48,478 nt of DNA from DATBFU01 sp035498405 (GTDB taxonomy: Bacteria > Acidobacteriota > Thermoanaerobaculia > UBA5066 > Gp7-AA6): NCBI GenBank assembly GCA_035498405.1, contig DATKAE010000105.1:1-48478 (forward strand), written 5' to 3'. Shown piece by piece: positions 23,723 to 32,176 of this stretch (positions are counted from its first letter, which is position 1; each line of letters opens with the position of its first letter). The notes below the pieces were generated by a model that searched no databases, was not told the origin of the DNA, and saw nothing but the letters and a program-made list of their open reading frames with translations. Made by a program: the position numbers and the translations under genes.

Positions 23723-24684
23723 GTCTGGATGATATCCGTCAGACCCCCTTGCGCCGCGAGCGTGCCCGCCGGCCGGCAAGTCACGCTGCGATCGATCCAG
23801 CGCGCCATCTTCGTCAGCATTTCTCCCGGACCCACTTCGAGAAACATTCGGTGGCCGTCCGCGATCATGTGCTCGAAGGTCACGTTCCACAGCGTGGGCC
23901 AGCAAAACTCCGTGGCGAGAATCTCCCGAACGCGCGCGCCGGTCGTCACGGCTCGGCCGTCCGGGCCGTAGTAAGGGATCTGCGGATCGCGGATCGAACG
24001 GCAGCCTTCCACGACCGGAGCGATCGCCCGGGCCACGGGGAGCATCAGCTCGCTGTGAATCGGCCAGCTCATGGAGAGGGGAAGCACATTCAAGGCGCGC
24101 GGCGTCAGCGCCTCGAGCGCCGCCTCGACCGCAGGCCCCTGCCCGGTCAGGACGAACTGCGTGGCGGCGTTCACGTTGCCGATCCAGACGAGGAGCCCGT
24201 CGGTTCGAAGTTGCGCACAGACCTGCTCGACGAGCTCGCGCCGCGCCCCGACGACGGCCCCCATGCGCCCGCGGATGGACAGCCGCTCCGTCTCGCGCCA
24301 GACGGCGATCAAGACTTCGAGGGCGTCCTCGTACGACACGGCACCGGCCGCCACCATCGCGGCGTAGTTGCCGAGACTGTAGCCCGCGGTCGCCTTGGGA
24401 AGCACGCGGCGTAAGACCAAGGCGCGGGCCGCGAGCGTCGAGACCAGGTACACGCCCGCCTGGGCGGCCAGATTCTCGTGGAGCGCCTCCTCGGGACCCT
24501 CAAGAAGGATTCGCCGGAGGTCCCTCCCGCAGCGCGCCGAGGTCCGTTCCAGGAGCGATCGGGCCTCCGGATCGGCCTCGATGAAGTCTCGACCGATGCC
24601 GACGGTCTCGGAAAGTTGTCCCGGGAAGAGGAACGCCGGTGCCGACCTGTCCCTCGCGAGCCCACCGGAAGCGGCGGGAGTCAC
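23719..24684 (-). CDS. FabD-like ACP S-acyltransferase
   Basis: This 321-residue protein resembles malonyl-CoA:ACP transacylases: APAFLFPGQ at the start, the nucleophile in TAGYSLGNYAA (the usual GHSLG, with Tyr in place of His), SMSWPIHSELM containing the second catalytic His, and FLEVGPGEML near the end. GTG at 24684 overlaps the deacetylase stop in GTGA. The Arg that usually selects malonate is expected a short way after the nucleophile; WRETERLSIRG shows a candidate. Malonyl loading of the ACP at 22564-22824 is likely, but a different acyl group is possible given the altered active-site motif. Confidence 0.85.
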   Translation of the reverse strand: MTPAASGGLARDRSAPAFLFPGQLSETVGIGRDFIEADPEARSLLERTSARCGRDLRRILLEGPEEALHENLAAQAGVYLVSTLAARALVLRRVLPKATAGYSLGNYAAMVAAGAVSYEDALEVLIAVWRETERLSIRGRMGAVVGARRELVEQVCAQLRTDGLLVWIGNVNAATQFVLTGQGPAVEAALEALTPRALNVLPLSMSWPIHSELMLPVARAIAPVVEGCRSIRDPQIPYYGPDGRAVTTGARVREILATEFCWPTLWNVTFEHMIADGHRMFLEVGPGEMLTKMARWIDRSVTCRPAGTLAAQGGLTDIIQT

Positions 24685-25556
24685 GCGGCTGTCAGCTCCC
24701 GCAGGGCGTCTCCGAGAGCCACGCAACGCTCGCGGGCGAGCCAGGCCTCGAAGCGCGCCGCGAGCCCGGTGCGGCCGGCGAAATGCACGAGGCGCACGAG
24801 GGCCGGGAGCCCCTCCATGGGAGGATGCTCGGGATCGAACTCCCAGGGGTGGAAAGTGAAGACGGCCGGATGGCCTCGGCGCCGGTACGACTCTTCCGAC
24901 GCCGCCAGGTGCCTAGCGGGCAAGAGTCGAAAAGCCCACGCTCCGCCCGCCGGGATCCGGCGCCCGAAGCCCCGCCCCGTCAGGGGCGGCGCCTCGATCA
25001 GGCTCCCCTCGGGCAAGTCGATCCGGTGGGGGCCAAGCAGGTTTTCTGCCCGCCCGAGCGGAGGCATCGCGGTCATCGACGCGTCGGCAACGAATCCCTC
25101 GGCAGCCAGAACGGCCAGCGCCGGATCCCGGGGAGACCGAATCGACCACTCGGCGGCGCGGTGAAAAACAGACAGCACACCGCAGGCCGCCTCGATCCTC
25201 TCCCGGCCGCGGCGCAGATCCTCACGGAACGTGTCGCGTGAGACTTCGTCCGCGCGCCGGTGGAGATCTCCGTGCAACCCGATCTCGTGCCCTCGCCGGG
25301 CCGCTTCACGCGCCAGGTCCGGATATCGCTCCGCGATCCAGCCGAGGAGAAAGACCGTCGCCCGATGCTTGCCCCGGTCCAGGGTGTCGAGGAGCCAGAG
25401 GAACATCCGCTCGAAGCGGGGCGTGAACTGCCTCCATCGCCGCGGATCCGAGTAATAGTCGTCGCCGCACACGTGAAACCACTCCTCGGCGTCGATGGTC
25501 AGGACGCGCGGAGCCCTCCCGGGGGTGCGCAGAGGGGTGATGAGGGGAGTTGACAT
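24681..25556 (-). CDS. Polysaccharide deacetylase family protein, exosortase-locus (DUF3473) type
   Basis: This 291-residue protein opens RVLTIDAEEWFHVCGDDYY, which matches the TFDVEDWF start of the XrtA-associated deacetylase group. RGHEIGLHGDLHRR supplies the metal-binding His pair. The usual GYRAPSFSI segment is replaced by VFHRAAEWSIRSPRDPAL, a shortened or diverged form. HPWEFDPEHPP near the C-terminus is also typical. ATG at 25556. It overlaps the FabD-like gene in GTGA, so an acyl pathway and a glycan deacetylase appear to be co-expressed. Removal of acetyl groups from an exopolysaccharide precursor is the likely role; the substrate is unknown. Confidence 0.83.
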   Translation of the reverse strand: MSTPLITPLRTPGRAPRVLTIDAEEWFHVCGDDYYSDPRRWRQFTPRFERMFLWLLDTLDRGKHRATVFLLGWIAERYPDLAREAARRGHEIGLHGDLHRRADEVSRDTFREDLRRGRERIEAACGVLSVFHRAAEWSIRSPRDPALAVLAAEGFVADASMTAMPPLGRAENLLGPHRIDLPEGSLIEAPPLTGRGFGRRIPAGGAWAFRLLPARHLAASEESYRRRGHPAVFTFHPWEFDPEHPPMEGLPALVRLVHFAGRTGLAARFEAWLARERCVALGDALRELTAA

Positions 25557-25668
25557 GGGACGCTAGATTCTAGCCGGCGCGCCGCCGCACGACCGCCATG
25601 GGAGGGTGTGCCGCGGCCGTTTGCTCATTCCGGCGCCGTCGAGGCGCCCTCCAGACAGACCGGCCGCT

Positions 25669-26349
25669 TCACGAGTCCAACTCGAACACCTTGTAGTACA
25701 CCGCCCCCCAAGAAATGATCCACGTGTCGCGAAACGGCCGGTAGTGGGAGGAACCGCCGTAGATGGCGCGCACCGGCACGTGGCGCAGGTGCTCCAGATA
25801 CCGCGACGCCTTCAGCAGAATCTCCGTTTCGATGATGTAGCCGCGGGCATTCAATTCGAGCCGGCGCAGCAAATCGGCCGAGATCACACGGTACCCCGAC
25901 TGCGCGTCCTCGACTTCGAGACCCGTCATGCGCGAGAGGATCTTGCTTCCGATCTCATTGGTGCGGAATCGGTAGGCCGGGATCGCCTCGGGTTGCGCCA
26001 TCCGCGAGCCGATGACGAAGTCCGCGCCCTCCCGCGCGACGTCCAGCAGAGCCGGCAGGTCCGCCGGATCGTGTTGGCCGTCCGCGTCCAGAATCGCGAC
26101 ATGAGTGGCGTCGGTCGCGAGCAACCGCTCGAGCCCGGCGCGCAGCGCCGTTCCCTTCCCGCCGTTCTTCGGCAACGGCAGCACTTCCGCTCCCGCGCGC
26201 CGCGCTTCGTCCGCCGTCCGGTCCGCGGAACCGTCGTCGACGACGAGCACGCCCGCCAGACTTCGGAGAATTCCACGCACGACGTCGCCCACGGTTGCCT
26301 CCGCCTCGAAAGCGGGCACCAGCGCCACGGGGCGAAACTCGCGCCTCAC
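25669..26349 (-). CDS. Family 2 glycosyltransferase, polyprenol-phosphate sugar synthase-like
   Basis: This 226-residue soluble GT2 has VALVPAFEAEATVGDVV, VVDDGSADRTADEARR, NGGKGTALRAG, and the metal motif ILDADGQHDP, followed by FVIGSRM and YIIETEILLKA. This order matches dolichol/undecaprenyl-phosphate mannose or glucose synthases. No C-terminal membrane segments are present, so it is the short form. GTG at 26349 with AGGA just upstream is the best start; an ATG at 26357 is out of frame and runs into a stop. It lies 112 bases upstream of the deacetylase on the same strand and probably joins its transcript. Divergent from nuoA. Confidence 0.87.
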   Translation of the reverse strand: MRREFRPVALVPAFEAEATVGDVVRGILRSLAGVLVVDDGSADRTADEARRAGAEVLPLPKNGGKGTALRAGLERLLATDATHVAILDADGQHDPADLPALLDVAREGADFVIGSRMAQPEAIPAYRFRTNEIGSKILSRMTGLEVEDAQSGYRVISADLLRRLELNARGYIIETEILLKASRYLEHLRHVPVRAIYGGSSHYRPFRDTWIISWGAVYYKVFELDS

Positions 26350-26415
26350 GCGCGCATCCTAACGTCGCGGACGCCCCGTCGCGCTTGCAAGTCCCTTTCG
26401 GCTCTGGGGAATGCG

Positions 26416-26444
26416 TTGACTCGGACTGCTCGGCTGTGAAAAAG
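26416..26444 (+). promoter_or_regulatory. Weak candidate promoter for the nuo operon
   Basis: TTGACT at 26416-26421 is a good -35 box, with AAAAAG at 26439-26444 at 17-base spacing as a poor -10. The leader would be under 15 bases. It is the only promoter-like site in the 108 bases between the divergent starts. Confidence 0.25.
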
Positions 26445-26457
26445 TGCGGCCGCCGCG

Positions 26458-26811
26458 ATGCCGCAAAGCTTCCTGCCGATTCTGATCCTGCTCGGGCTCG
26501 CCTTCGGGATGGCGGCGATGATCCTCGTCCTCAACGCGCTCTTGGGACCCAAGTTGCGGACGGCTCGCAAGCTCGAGACCTACGAGAGCGGCATCCCTCT
26601 GCTCGACGCGTCGCACAAGCGGATGTCCATCAAGTTCTTCGTGATCGCGATGATCTTCATCCTCTTCGACGTCGAGATCGCGTTCCTCTATCCCTGGGCT
26701 CTCGTCTTTCGCTCCGGCGGGTTGCCCTACTTCGTCGAGATGCTCGTGTTCCTCGCCGTCCTGGCCGCCGGTTACGCCTATATCTGGAAGAAGGGGGCCT
26801 TCGACTGGTGA
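26458..26811 (+). CDS. nuoA: NADH-quinone oxidoreductase subunit A
   Basis: This 117-residue membrane subunit has three membrane helices and the conserved loop KLETYESGIPLLDASHKRMS, including the Glu-Ser-Gly of NuoA. KFFVIAMIFILFDVEIAFLYPW is the hallmark second helix. It belongs to the proton-pumping arm close to the quinone site. It opens the operon but is followed directly by nuoE (4-base GTGA overlap), not nuoB as in most bacteria. Confidence 0.97.
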   Translation: MPQSFLPILILLGLAFGMAAMILVLNALLGPKLRTARKLETYESGIPLLDASHKRMSIKFFVIAMIFILFDVEIAFLYPWALVFRSGGLPYFVEMLVFLAVLAAGYAYIWKKGAFDW

Positions 26812-27326
26812 GCCACACCCGCTACCGCATTCACGAGGCCGGCGAGCCCCGGACGTTCCCGCCCGCCGCGATGGCACGGATCGAGAAGATCCTCAAACGC
26901 TATCCGAACCGACAGGCGGCTCTACTGCCCGTGCTCTGGGTTGCGCAGGAGACCTGGGGTTGGATCTCGAAGGAAGCCGCCGAGGAGGTCGCGCGCGTCC
27001 TCGAGCTGCCCGCGGCCCACGTCGACGGCGTCTTGAGCTTCTATACGATGTACAACCTGCGGCCGGTCGGAAAGCATCTGCTGCAGTTCTGCACGTCGAT
27101 CTCGTGCCATCTGGCGGGCGCGGGAAGTCTCATCGAGCGCTGCGGCAAGCGCCTGGGAATCGGCCTGGAGGAAACGACTCCCGATGGGAAGTTCACGATG
27201 ATCGAGGTTGAGTGCATCGCCGGCTGCGATCGCGCCCCTTCCTTAATGGTCAACGACAAGTACCACGAGCCGATGGACGAGAAGAAGCTCGACCTGCTCC
27301 TGGACCGGCTCTCGAAGGAGGCCTGA
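26808..27326 (+). CDS. nuoE: NADH-quinone oxidoreductase subunit E
   Basis: This 172-residue subunit is the thioredoxin-like [2Fe-2S] protein of the NADH module. The four cysteines are in CTSISCHLAG and VECIAGCDRAP. A helical N-terminus (IEKILKRYPNRQAALLPVLW) precedes VLSFYTMYNLRPVGKH. GTG at 26808 overlaps the nuoA stop in GTGA and gives the usual length; the frame extends to 26295 only out of frame over nuoA. nuoF starts one base after the stop. Confidence 0.95.
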   Translation: MSHTRYRIHEAGEPRTFPPAAMARIEKILKRYPNRQAALLPVLWVAQETWGWISKEAAEEVARVLELPAAHVDGVLSFYTMYNLRPVGKHLLQFCTSISCHLAGAGSLIERCGKRLGIGLEETTPDGKFTMIEVECIAGCDRAPSLMVNDKYHEPMDEKKLDLLLDRLSKEA

Positions 27327-27327
27327 C

Positions 27328-28632
27328 GTGGAGCCGGTCCTGACGGCGCGCGTTGGGAAACCAAATTCCCGCTCCATCGAGACCTACCTGGCAGACGGCG
27401 GATACGCCGCGCTCCGAAAGGTGCTGACGGGGGGCTGGACGCCCGACCGCGTCACCGAGGAGGTCAAGAAGTCCGGCCTGCGGGGCCGCGGCGGCGCCGG
27501 CTTCCCGGCGGGCGTCAAGTGGGGGTTCATCCCCAAGGACACGAAGGGGAAGCCGATCTATCTCCTCTGCAACGCCGACGAGTCCGAGCCCGGGACCTTC
27601 AAGGACCGCCTGTTGATGGAGCAGGATCCCCATCAGGTCATCGAGGGAATCATCATTGCGTCTTACGCGATCAAGTGCCGTAGCGCCTACCTCTACATCC
27701 GCGGCGAGTTCTACGACGGCGCGCGGATCCTGAATGCCGCCATCGAGGAGGCCCACGCCAAGGGCTTCCTCGGAGAAGACATCCTCTCCTCCGGCTTTTC
27801 TCTGGATTTGACGGTGCACCGCGGGGCGGGCGCCTACATCTGCGGCGAGGAAACGGGCTTGATCGAGAGTCTCGAAGGAAAACGCGGCCAACCCCGAATC
27901 AAGCCCCCCTTCCCGGCGGTGCAGGGGGTCTTCGATTGTCCGACGATCGTCAACAACGTGGAAACCCTCGCCTGTGTCGTTCACATCGTCAACCGCGGTG
28001 CGGATTGGTTCGCCAAGATCGGCCGGAACGAGAAGAACAGCGGACCGAAGCTCTATTGCCTGTCGGGCGCGGTGAACCGCCCCGGCGTTTACGAGGCCGC
28101 GATGGGCCTGCCCTTGAAGGACCTCATCTTCGGCGACGCCTATGGGCGCGGCATGAAGAACGGCCGGAAGGTCAAAGCGGTCATTCCGGGCGGCGCCTCG
28201 GCAAACATGCTCACCGCGGCCGAGATCGAGGATTGCCCGCTCGACTTCGACGGCGTGGCGGCCAAGGGCTCGATGCTCGGCTCGGCGGCGATCATCGTCA
28301 TCAACGAGGACACCTGCATCGTCAATGCGGCGCAGAATCTCTCGAAATTCTTCGCGCACGAGTCTTGCGGGCAGTGCACGCCCTGTCGGGAAGGCACGCC
28401 CTGGCTCTACAAGGTCCTGACGCGAGTCGAGGGAGGCGAGGGGCGACCCGAGGACATCGACCTGCTCGAGAGGATCTGCAACCAGATGGCTAACGGCATG
28501 ACGATCTGCGTGTTCGCCGACGCGGCGATCGCGCCGCCTCTCTCCTCGGTGCAGAAGTTCAAAGACGAGTACCGCTTTCACGTGGAGAACAAACGGTGTC
28601 TCGTCGGGCCGAAGGCTCTGGTGGCCGTTTGA
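27328..28632 (+). CDS. nuoF: NADH-quinone oxidoreductase subunit F (NADH-binding)
   Basis: This 434-residue flavoprotein accepts electrons from NADH. It has RGRGGAGFPAGVKWGFIP for NADH, CNADESEPGTFKDR for FMN, GAYICGEETGLIESLEG, and the [4Fe-4S] cysteines in ESCGQCTPCREG with a later Cys in ERICNQM. GTG at 27328 is one base after nuoE. The protein is complete and should be active. nuoG overlaps the stop by four bases (TTGA). Confidence 0.96.
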   Translation: MEPVLTARVGKPNSRSIETYLADGGYAALRKVLTGGWTPDRVTEEVKKSGLRGRGGAGFPAGVKWGFIPKDTKGKPIYLLCNADESEPGTFKDRLLMEQDPHQVIEGIIIASYAIKCRSAYLYIRGEFYDGARILNAAIEEAHAKGFLGEDILSSGFSLDLTVHRGAGAYICGEETGLIESLEGKRGQPRIKPPFPAVQGVFDCPTIVNNVETLACVVHIVNRGADWFAKIGRNEKNSGPKLYCLSGAVNRPGVYEAAMGLPLKDLIFGDAYGRGMKNGRKVKAVIPGGASANMLTAAEIEDCPLDFDGVAAKGSMLGSAAIIVINEDTCIVNAAQNLSKFFAHESCGQCTPCREGTPWLYKVLTRVEGGEGRPEDIDLLERICNQMANGMTICVFADAAIAPPLSSVQKFKDEYRFHVENKRCLVGPKALVAV

Positions 28633-30317
28633 GCGGGGCGGCTCCCCCAAAGGCGCCCTCCGGGCCCGCCCCGCCGGCCCCGCCCCCGCCGGCGAAGAGC
28701 ACCTTCACCGTTCTCTTCGATGGCAAGGCGATCGAGGTCCCGAAGCACCTCAACCTGATCGAGGCGGCCAAGCTCGCGGGAGTCGAGATCCCCCACTTCT
28801 GCTTCCACCCCAGGCTCTCGGTCGTCGGCCAGTGCCGGATGTGCCTGGTCGAGATCGATGGAATGCCCAAGATCCAGGCCGCCTGCACCACGCCCCTGAA
28901 GGATGGGCTCTCGGTTCGCACGACGACCGACAAGGTCAAGAACTGCCGGGCGGCCACGATGGAGTTCCTACTCATCAACCATCCTCTCGACTGCCCCATC
29001 TGCGACCAGGCTGGCGAGTGCACGCTCCAGGACAACTCCTTCGGCTACGGCCAGCAGTTTTCACACTACGACGAGCGCAAGCGCCAGTATCCGACCTTCG
29101 ACCGAGCGATGATCGGCCCTCACGTCGTGGCCGACATGACGCGCTGCATCCAGTGCACGCGATGCATTCGATTCTGCGAGGAGATCGCGGGCACCGGCGA
29201 GCTCACTTTCCTCGACCGGGGAGGACGCACGCTGGTCTGGACCCACGAAGGAAAACCGCTCGCCAACGACTGGTCCGGTTGCGCCGCCGACGTTTGTCCC
29301 GTCGGGGCCTTGACCGTCCGCGAGTTCCGCTTTCGCAGCCGCGTCTGGTACCTGCAGAAGACCCCGTCGGTGTGCCCCGGCTGCAACATCGGCTGCAACA
29401 TCTCGATCGAATCGCGGGAAAACGTCGTGTATCGCTTCCTCCCGAGGCTCAATCCCGAAGTCAACGACTACTGGCTCTGCGATCACGGACGCTTCCTCTC
29501 GGAGAGCCTGAACCTGCGCGACGTCGAAAAGGCAACGATTCGCGACGGCGGGAAAGTCGGCGAAGCGCATGTGCCGGCAGCGGTCGAGCGCATCGCGGCC
29601 GAGATCCGCGCGACTCTGGAGGCGAAGGGACCGGAGGCGCTCTTCTTTCTCGGCTCCGCCCACCTCTCGAACGAAGAGAATTTCCTGCTCCGCAAGCTCG
29701 CGGACCATCTCGGGTGCGCCAACCGCGACGTGTTCGCGGACCGATCGCGAACCCGGCGCATCAAGTCCCAGACAGAGTGGTTGAGCGGAGAGGAAGCCGC
29801 GGCCAATCTGCGCGGCGCCCGCGACATGGGGGCGACACCCGGGCGCGGGGGTTTCGGACTCGACGCCCTGATCTCCGGAAAGGCTCTGCCCGAGGTCATC
29901 TTCGTGGCCGACGCGAACTTCTCCGAGATCGCCGACGACGCGGAGAAGGTCGCGGCGCTGCGCCGGGCGCGCTTCCTCGCAGTCGCCGCCCGCACCGCCA
30001 ATGCGTTGACCCGCGCGGCCGACGTCGTCTTGCCGGCGGCCTCATTGCCGGAAAAAGAGGGCACTTTCACCAACGTGCAGGGGCGCGTCCAGAGATTCGA
30101 ACGAGCCTACCTGCCCAAGCCCCCGGTCCGCGCCCACTGGGAACTGTTGCTTCTGCTCGCCAACGCGCTCGGCTTCGGCGACCGCAACTGGACGCCTTCG
30201 GATCTCCTGGCCCGAATCGCTGCCGAGGTTCAAGGGTACGGGCAGATGGACGAGGGGGCGCTCGCCGGCGGCGGCCTCTTGAAGAAGGGAGACTTCGCCT
30301 GGAAGGGCGCTCCTTGA
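28629..30317 (+). CDS. nuoG: NADH-quinone oxidoreductase subunit G
   Basis: This iron-sulfur subunit has 562 residues from TTG at 28629, overlapping nuoF. After a Pro/Ala-rich tail of ~22 residues come the [2Fe-2S] cysteines 58, 69, 72, 86; HPLDCPICDQAGEC (N5 site); CIQCTRCIRFC at 173-183 (N4-type site); and an extra VCPGCNIGC with a later WLCDHGRF, the N7 cluster known from some bacteria. The molybdopterin-type domain is short: NuoG is about 900 residues in E. coli and about 780 in Thermus. The C-terminal oxidoreductase fold is still visible (DVVLPAASLPEKEGTFTNVQGRVQ). It overlaps nuoH in TTGA. Confidence 0.95.
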   Translation: MSGAAPPKAPSGPAPPAPPPPAKSTFTVLFDGKAIEVPKHLNLIEAAKLAGVEIPHFCFHPRLSVVGQCRMCLVEIDGMPKIQAACTTPLKDGLSVRTTTDKVKNCRAATMEFLLINHPLDCPICDQAGECTLQDNSFGYGQQFSHYDERKRQYPTFDRAMIGPHVVADMTRCIQCTRCIRFCEEIAGTGELTFLDRGGRTLVWTHEGKPLANDWSGCAADVCPVGALTVREFRFRSRVWYLQKTPSVCPGCNIGCNISIESRENVVYRFLPRLNPEVNDYWLCDHGRFLSESLNLRDVEKATIRDGGKVGEAHVPAAVERIAAEIRATLEAKGPEALFFLGSAHLSNEENFLLRKLADHLGCANRDVFADRSRTRRIKSQTEWLSGEEAAANLRGARDMGATPGRGGFGLDALISGKALPEVIFVADANFSEIADDAEKVAALRRARFLAVAARTANALTRAADVVLPAASLPEKEGTFTNVQGRVQRFERAYLPKPPVRAHWELLLLLANALGFGDRNWTPSDLLARIAAEVQGYGQMDEGALAGGGLLKKGDFAWKGAP

Positions 30318-31354
30318 CGCTTCTCGATTGGGCGATCCTCGTCCTGCGGGTCGCGCTGCCGGCTCTGATCCTGCCGGCAATCGTGATTCCGCTCGTCTGG
30401 TACGAGCGGCGTATGGCGGCCTTCATTCAGGATCGACCGGGACCGAACCGCGTGGGGCCCTTCGGTCTGCTCCAGAGTCCGGCCGACGTGCTCAAACTCT
30501 TCATGAAGGAGGGCGTCGTCCCGGCGAGCACCGACAAGTTCCTCTTTCATCTGGCGCCCGGCCTTGCGATCTTCGCGGCCATCGCGACCTTCGCCGTGAT
30601 CCCCTACGGGGGCACCCTCTCGATCGGCGGACGCTCGATTCCTCTGGTCGGAGCCGATGTCTCGATCGGTGTCCTCTACGTCTTCGCGATCACGTCCCTC
30701 TCCGTCTACGCCATCGTGCTCGCCGGCTGGTCGTCGAACAACAAGTTCTCGCTCATGGGGGGAATCCGCTCGAGCGCCCAGCTGATCTCCTACGAGCTCG
30801 CCATGACGACGGCCGCCGCCGGCGTCATCCTGTCCGCGAGCTCCTTCCGCCTGACCGAAATCGTCTCCGCGCAACAGGGGACCTGGCTCGGCCTGATTCC
30901 TCGCTGGAATCTGATCCCGCAGTTCATCGGATTTCTCGTTTTCTTCATCTCGACCTTCGCCGAGACCAACCGCCTTCCGTTCGATCTACCCGAGGCGGAA
31001 GCGGAGCTCGTCGCCGGATACCACACCGAGTATTCGGCGATGTTTTTCGGGTCCTTCTTCCTGGCCGAGTACTTGAACGTCATGGTCGTGTGCGCCATGA
31101 CCGCGACGCTCTACCTGGGCGGCTGGTCGCTGCCGGGATTCGATCCCCACGGGGTGGTCGGCGTGCTCCTCTCGGTCGTGGTCTTCGCGGTCAAGACGGG
31201 AATTCTCGTCAGCGTCTTCGTCTGGGTACGCTGGACCCTGCCCCGCTTTCGCTACGACCAGCTGATGAGCCTCGGGTGGAAAGTATTTCTGCCGCTCGCG
31301 CTCGTGAATCTCTTCTGGGCGGCCGCCCTGGAGATGTGGAAGGCGGCTCGCTAA
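30314..31354 (+). CDS. nuoH: NADH-quinone oxidoreductase subunit H
   Basis: This 346-residue membrane subunit has ERRMAAFIQDRPGPNRVGPF and GVVPASTDKFLF, the quinone-chamber loops of NuoH, plus FAETNRLPFDLPEAEAELVAGYHTEYS, the conserved charged loop. About eight membrane helices are visible. TTG at 30314 overlaps the nuoG stop in TTGA; no better start lies near. In most operons nuoI follows; here nuoJ follows after three bases. Confidence 0.96.
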   Translation: MTLLDWAILVLRVALPALILPAIVIPLVWYERRMAAFIQDRPGPNRVGPFGLLQSPADVLKLFMKEGVVPASTDKFLFHLAPGLAIFAAIATFAVIPYGGTLSIGGRSIPLVGADVSIGVLYVFAITSLSVYAIVLAGWSSNNKFSLMGGIRSSAQLISYELAMTTAAAGVILSASSFRLTEIVSAQQGTWLGLIPRWNLIPQFIGFLVFFISTFAETNRLPFDLPEAEAELVAGYHTEYSAMFFGSFFLAEYLNVMVVCAMTATLYLGGWSLPGFDPHGVVGVLLSVVVFAVKTGILVSVFVWVRWTLPRFRYDQLMSLGWKVFLPLALVNLFWAAALEMWKAAR

Positions 31355-31357
31355 CGT

Positions 31358-31867
31358 ATGGATCGCCTCGTCTTCGACGCCGCCGCCGCCATCGCGGTTC
31401 TCTTCGCCGCCCTGATGGTGCTGCACCGCAACCCCATCAAGAGCGTGCTCGCCCTCGTGGTGTCCTTCTTCTTCCTCGCCGTCTGCTACGTTCTCCTCTC
31501 GGCCCCTTTCCTCGCCGCCATCCAGGTCATCGTGTACGCCGGTGCGATCCTGGTGCTCTTCCTCTTCGTCCTGATGCTGCTGAACATCCCCCAAGAGATC
31601 TCCCAGCAGGAGCAGCGGCCCATTCAGCAGCTGCTCGGCGGAGCGGCAATCCTGCTGTTTGCGGTCCTGCTCATCTCGCTCCTCTCGGCGAGAGGCGCCA
31701 CCCGGGTGTCGTCAGCCGGTGCGCCCAAACTCGCCGCCGACCAGATCGCGCCGCTCGCGCGCCTGGTCTTTTCCGAGTACTTGCTGTCCTTCGAAGCGTT
31801 GTCGGTGCTGCTCCTGGCGGCCCTGGTGGGCGCCTTCGTGCTCGTCGAGCGGGAGAAGCGGCCTTGA
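31358..31867 (+). CDS. nuoJ: NADH-quinone oxidoreductase subunit J
   Basis: This 169-residue membrane subunit has five helices. The family core is NPIKSVLALVVSFFFLAVCY and VYAGAILVLFLFVLMLLN, holding the pi-bulge helix associated with coupling. ATG at 31358 is three bases after nuoH. Stop overlaps nuoK in TTGA. Confidence 0.95.
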   Translation: MDRLVFDAAAAIAVLFAALMVLHRNPIKSVLALVVSFFFLAVCYVLLSAPFLAAIQVIVYAGAILVLFLFVLMLLNIPQEISQQEQRPIQQLLGGAAILLFAVLLISLLSARGATRVSSAGAPKLAADQIAPLARLVFSEYLLSFEALSVLLLAALVGAFVLVEREKRP

Positions 31868-32175
31868 TCGGCTCCATCCCGCTGACGCACGTCCTGCTGA
31901 CCTCGGGGGCGCTGTTCGTGATCGGTCTGGCCGGAGCCCTCCTGCGCCGCAGCGCGATCACGATCTTCCTGTCGGTCGAGCTGATGATGAACGCCGCGAA
32001 TCTCGCGCTGATCGGATACGGCGCCGCACTCGGAACCCTCGAGGGGCAGATCGCCGTCTTCTTCGTGATCGCGATCGCGGCGGCGGAGGCCTCGGTGGGC
32101 CTGGCGATCTTCGTGGCTTTGTTCCGCCACACCGAAACGATCGACGTGAACCGAATCAACCTGCTCAAGTGGTGA
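31864..32175 (+). CDS. nuoK: NADH-quinone oxidoreductase subunit K
   Basis: This 103-residue subunit has three helices and the two key Glu residues, one in SVELMMNAANLALI and one in IAAAEASVGLAI, as in NuoK/MrpC. TTG at 31864 overlaps the nuoJ stop in TTGA and gives the expected length. nuoL starts one base after the stop. Confidence 0.95.
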   Translation: MIGSIPLTHVLLTSGALFVIGLAGALLRRSAITIFLSVELMMNAANLALIGYGAALGTLEGQIAVFFVIAIAAAEASVGLAIFVALFRHTETIDVNRINLLKW

Positions 32176-32176
32176 G

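Noticed and set aside
28633..28700. Pro-rich, C-rich DNA stretch at the start of nuoG as a regulatory repeat
   Set aside because: It encodes a disordered Pro/Ala tail in frame and has no symmetric or phased pattern.
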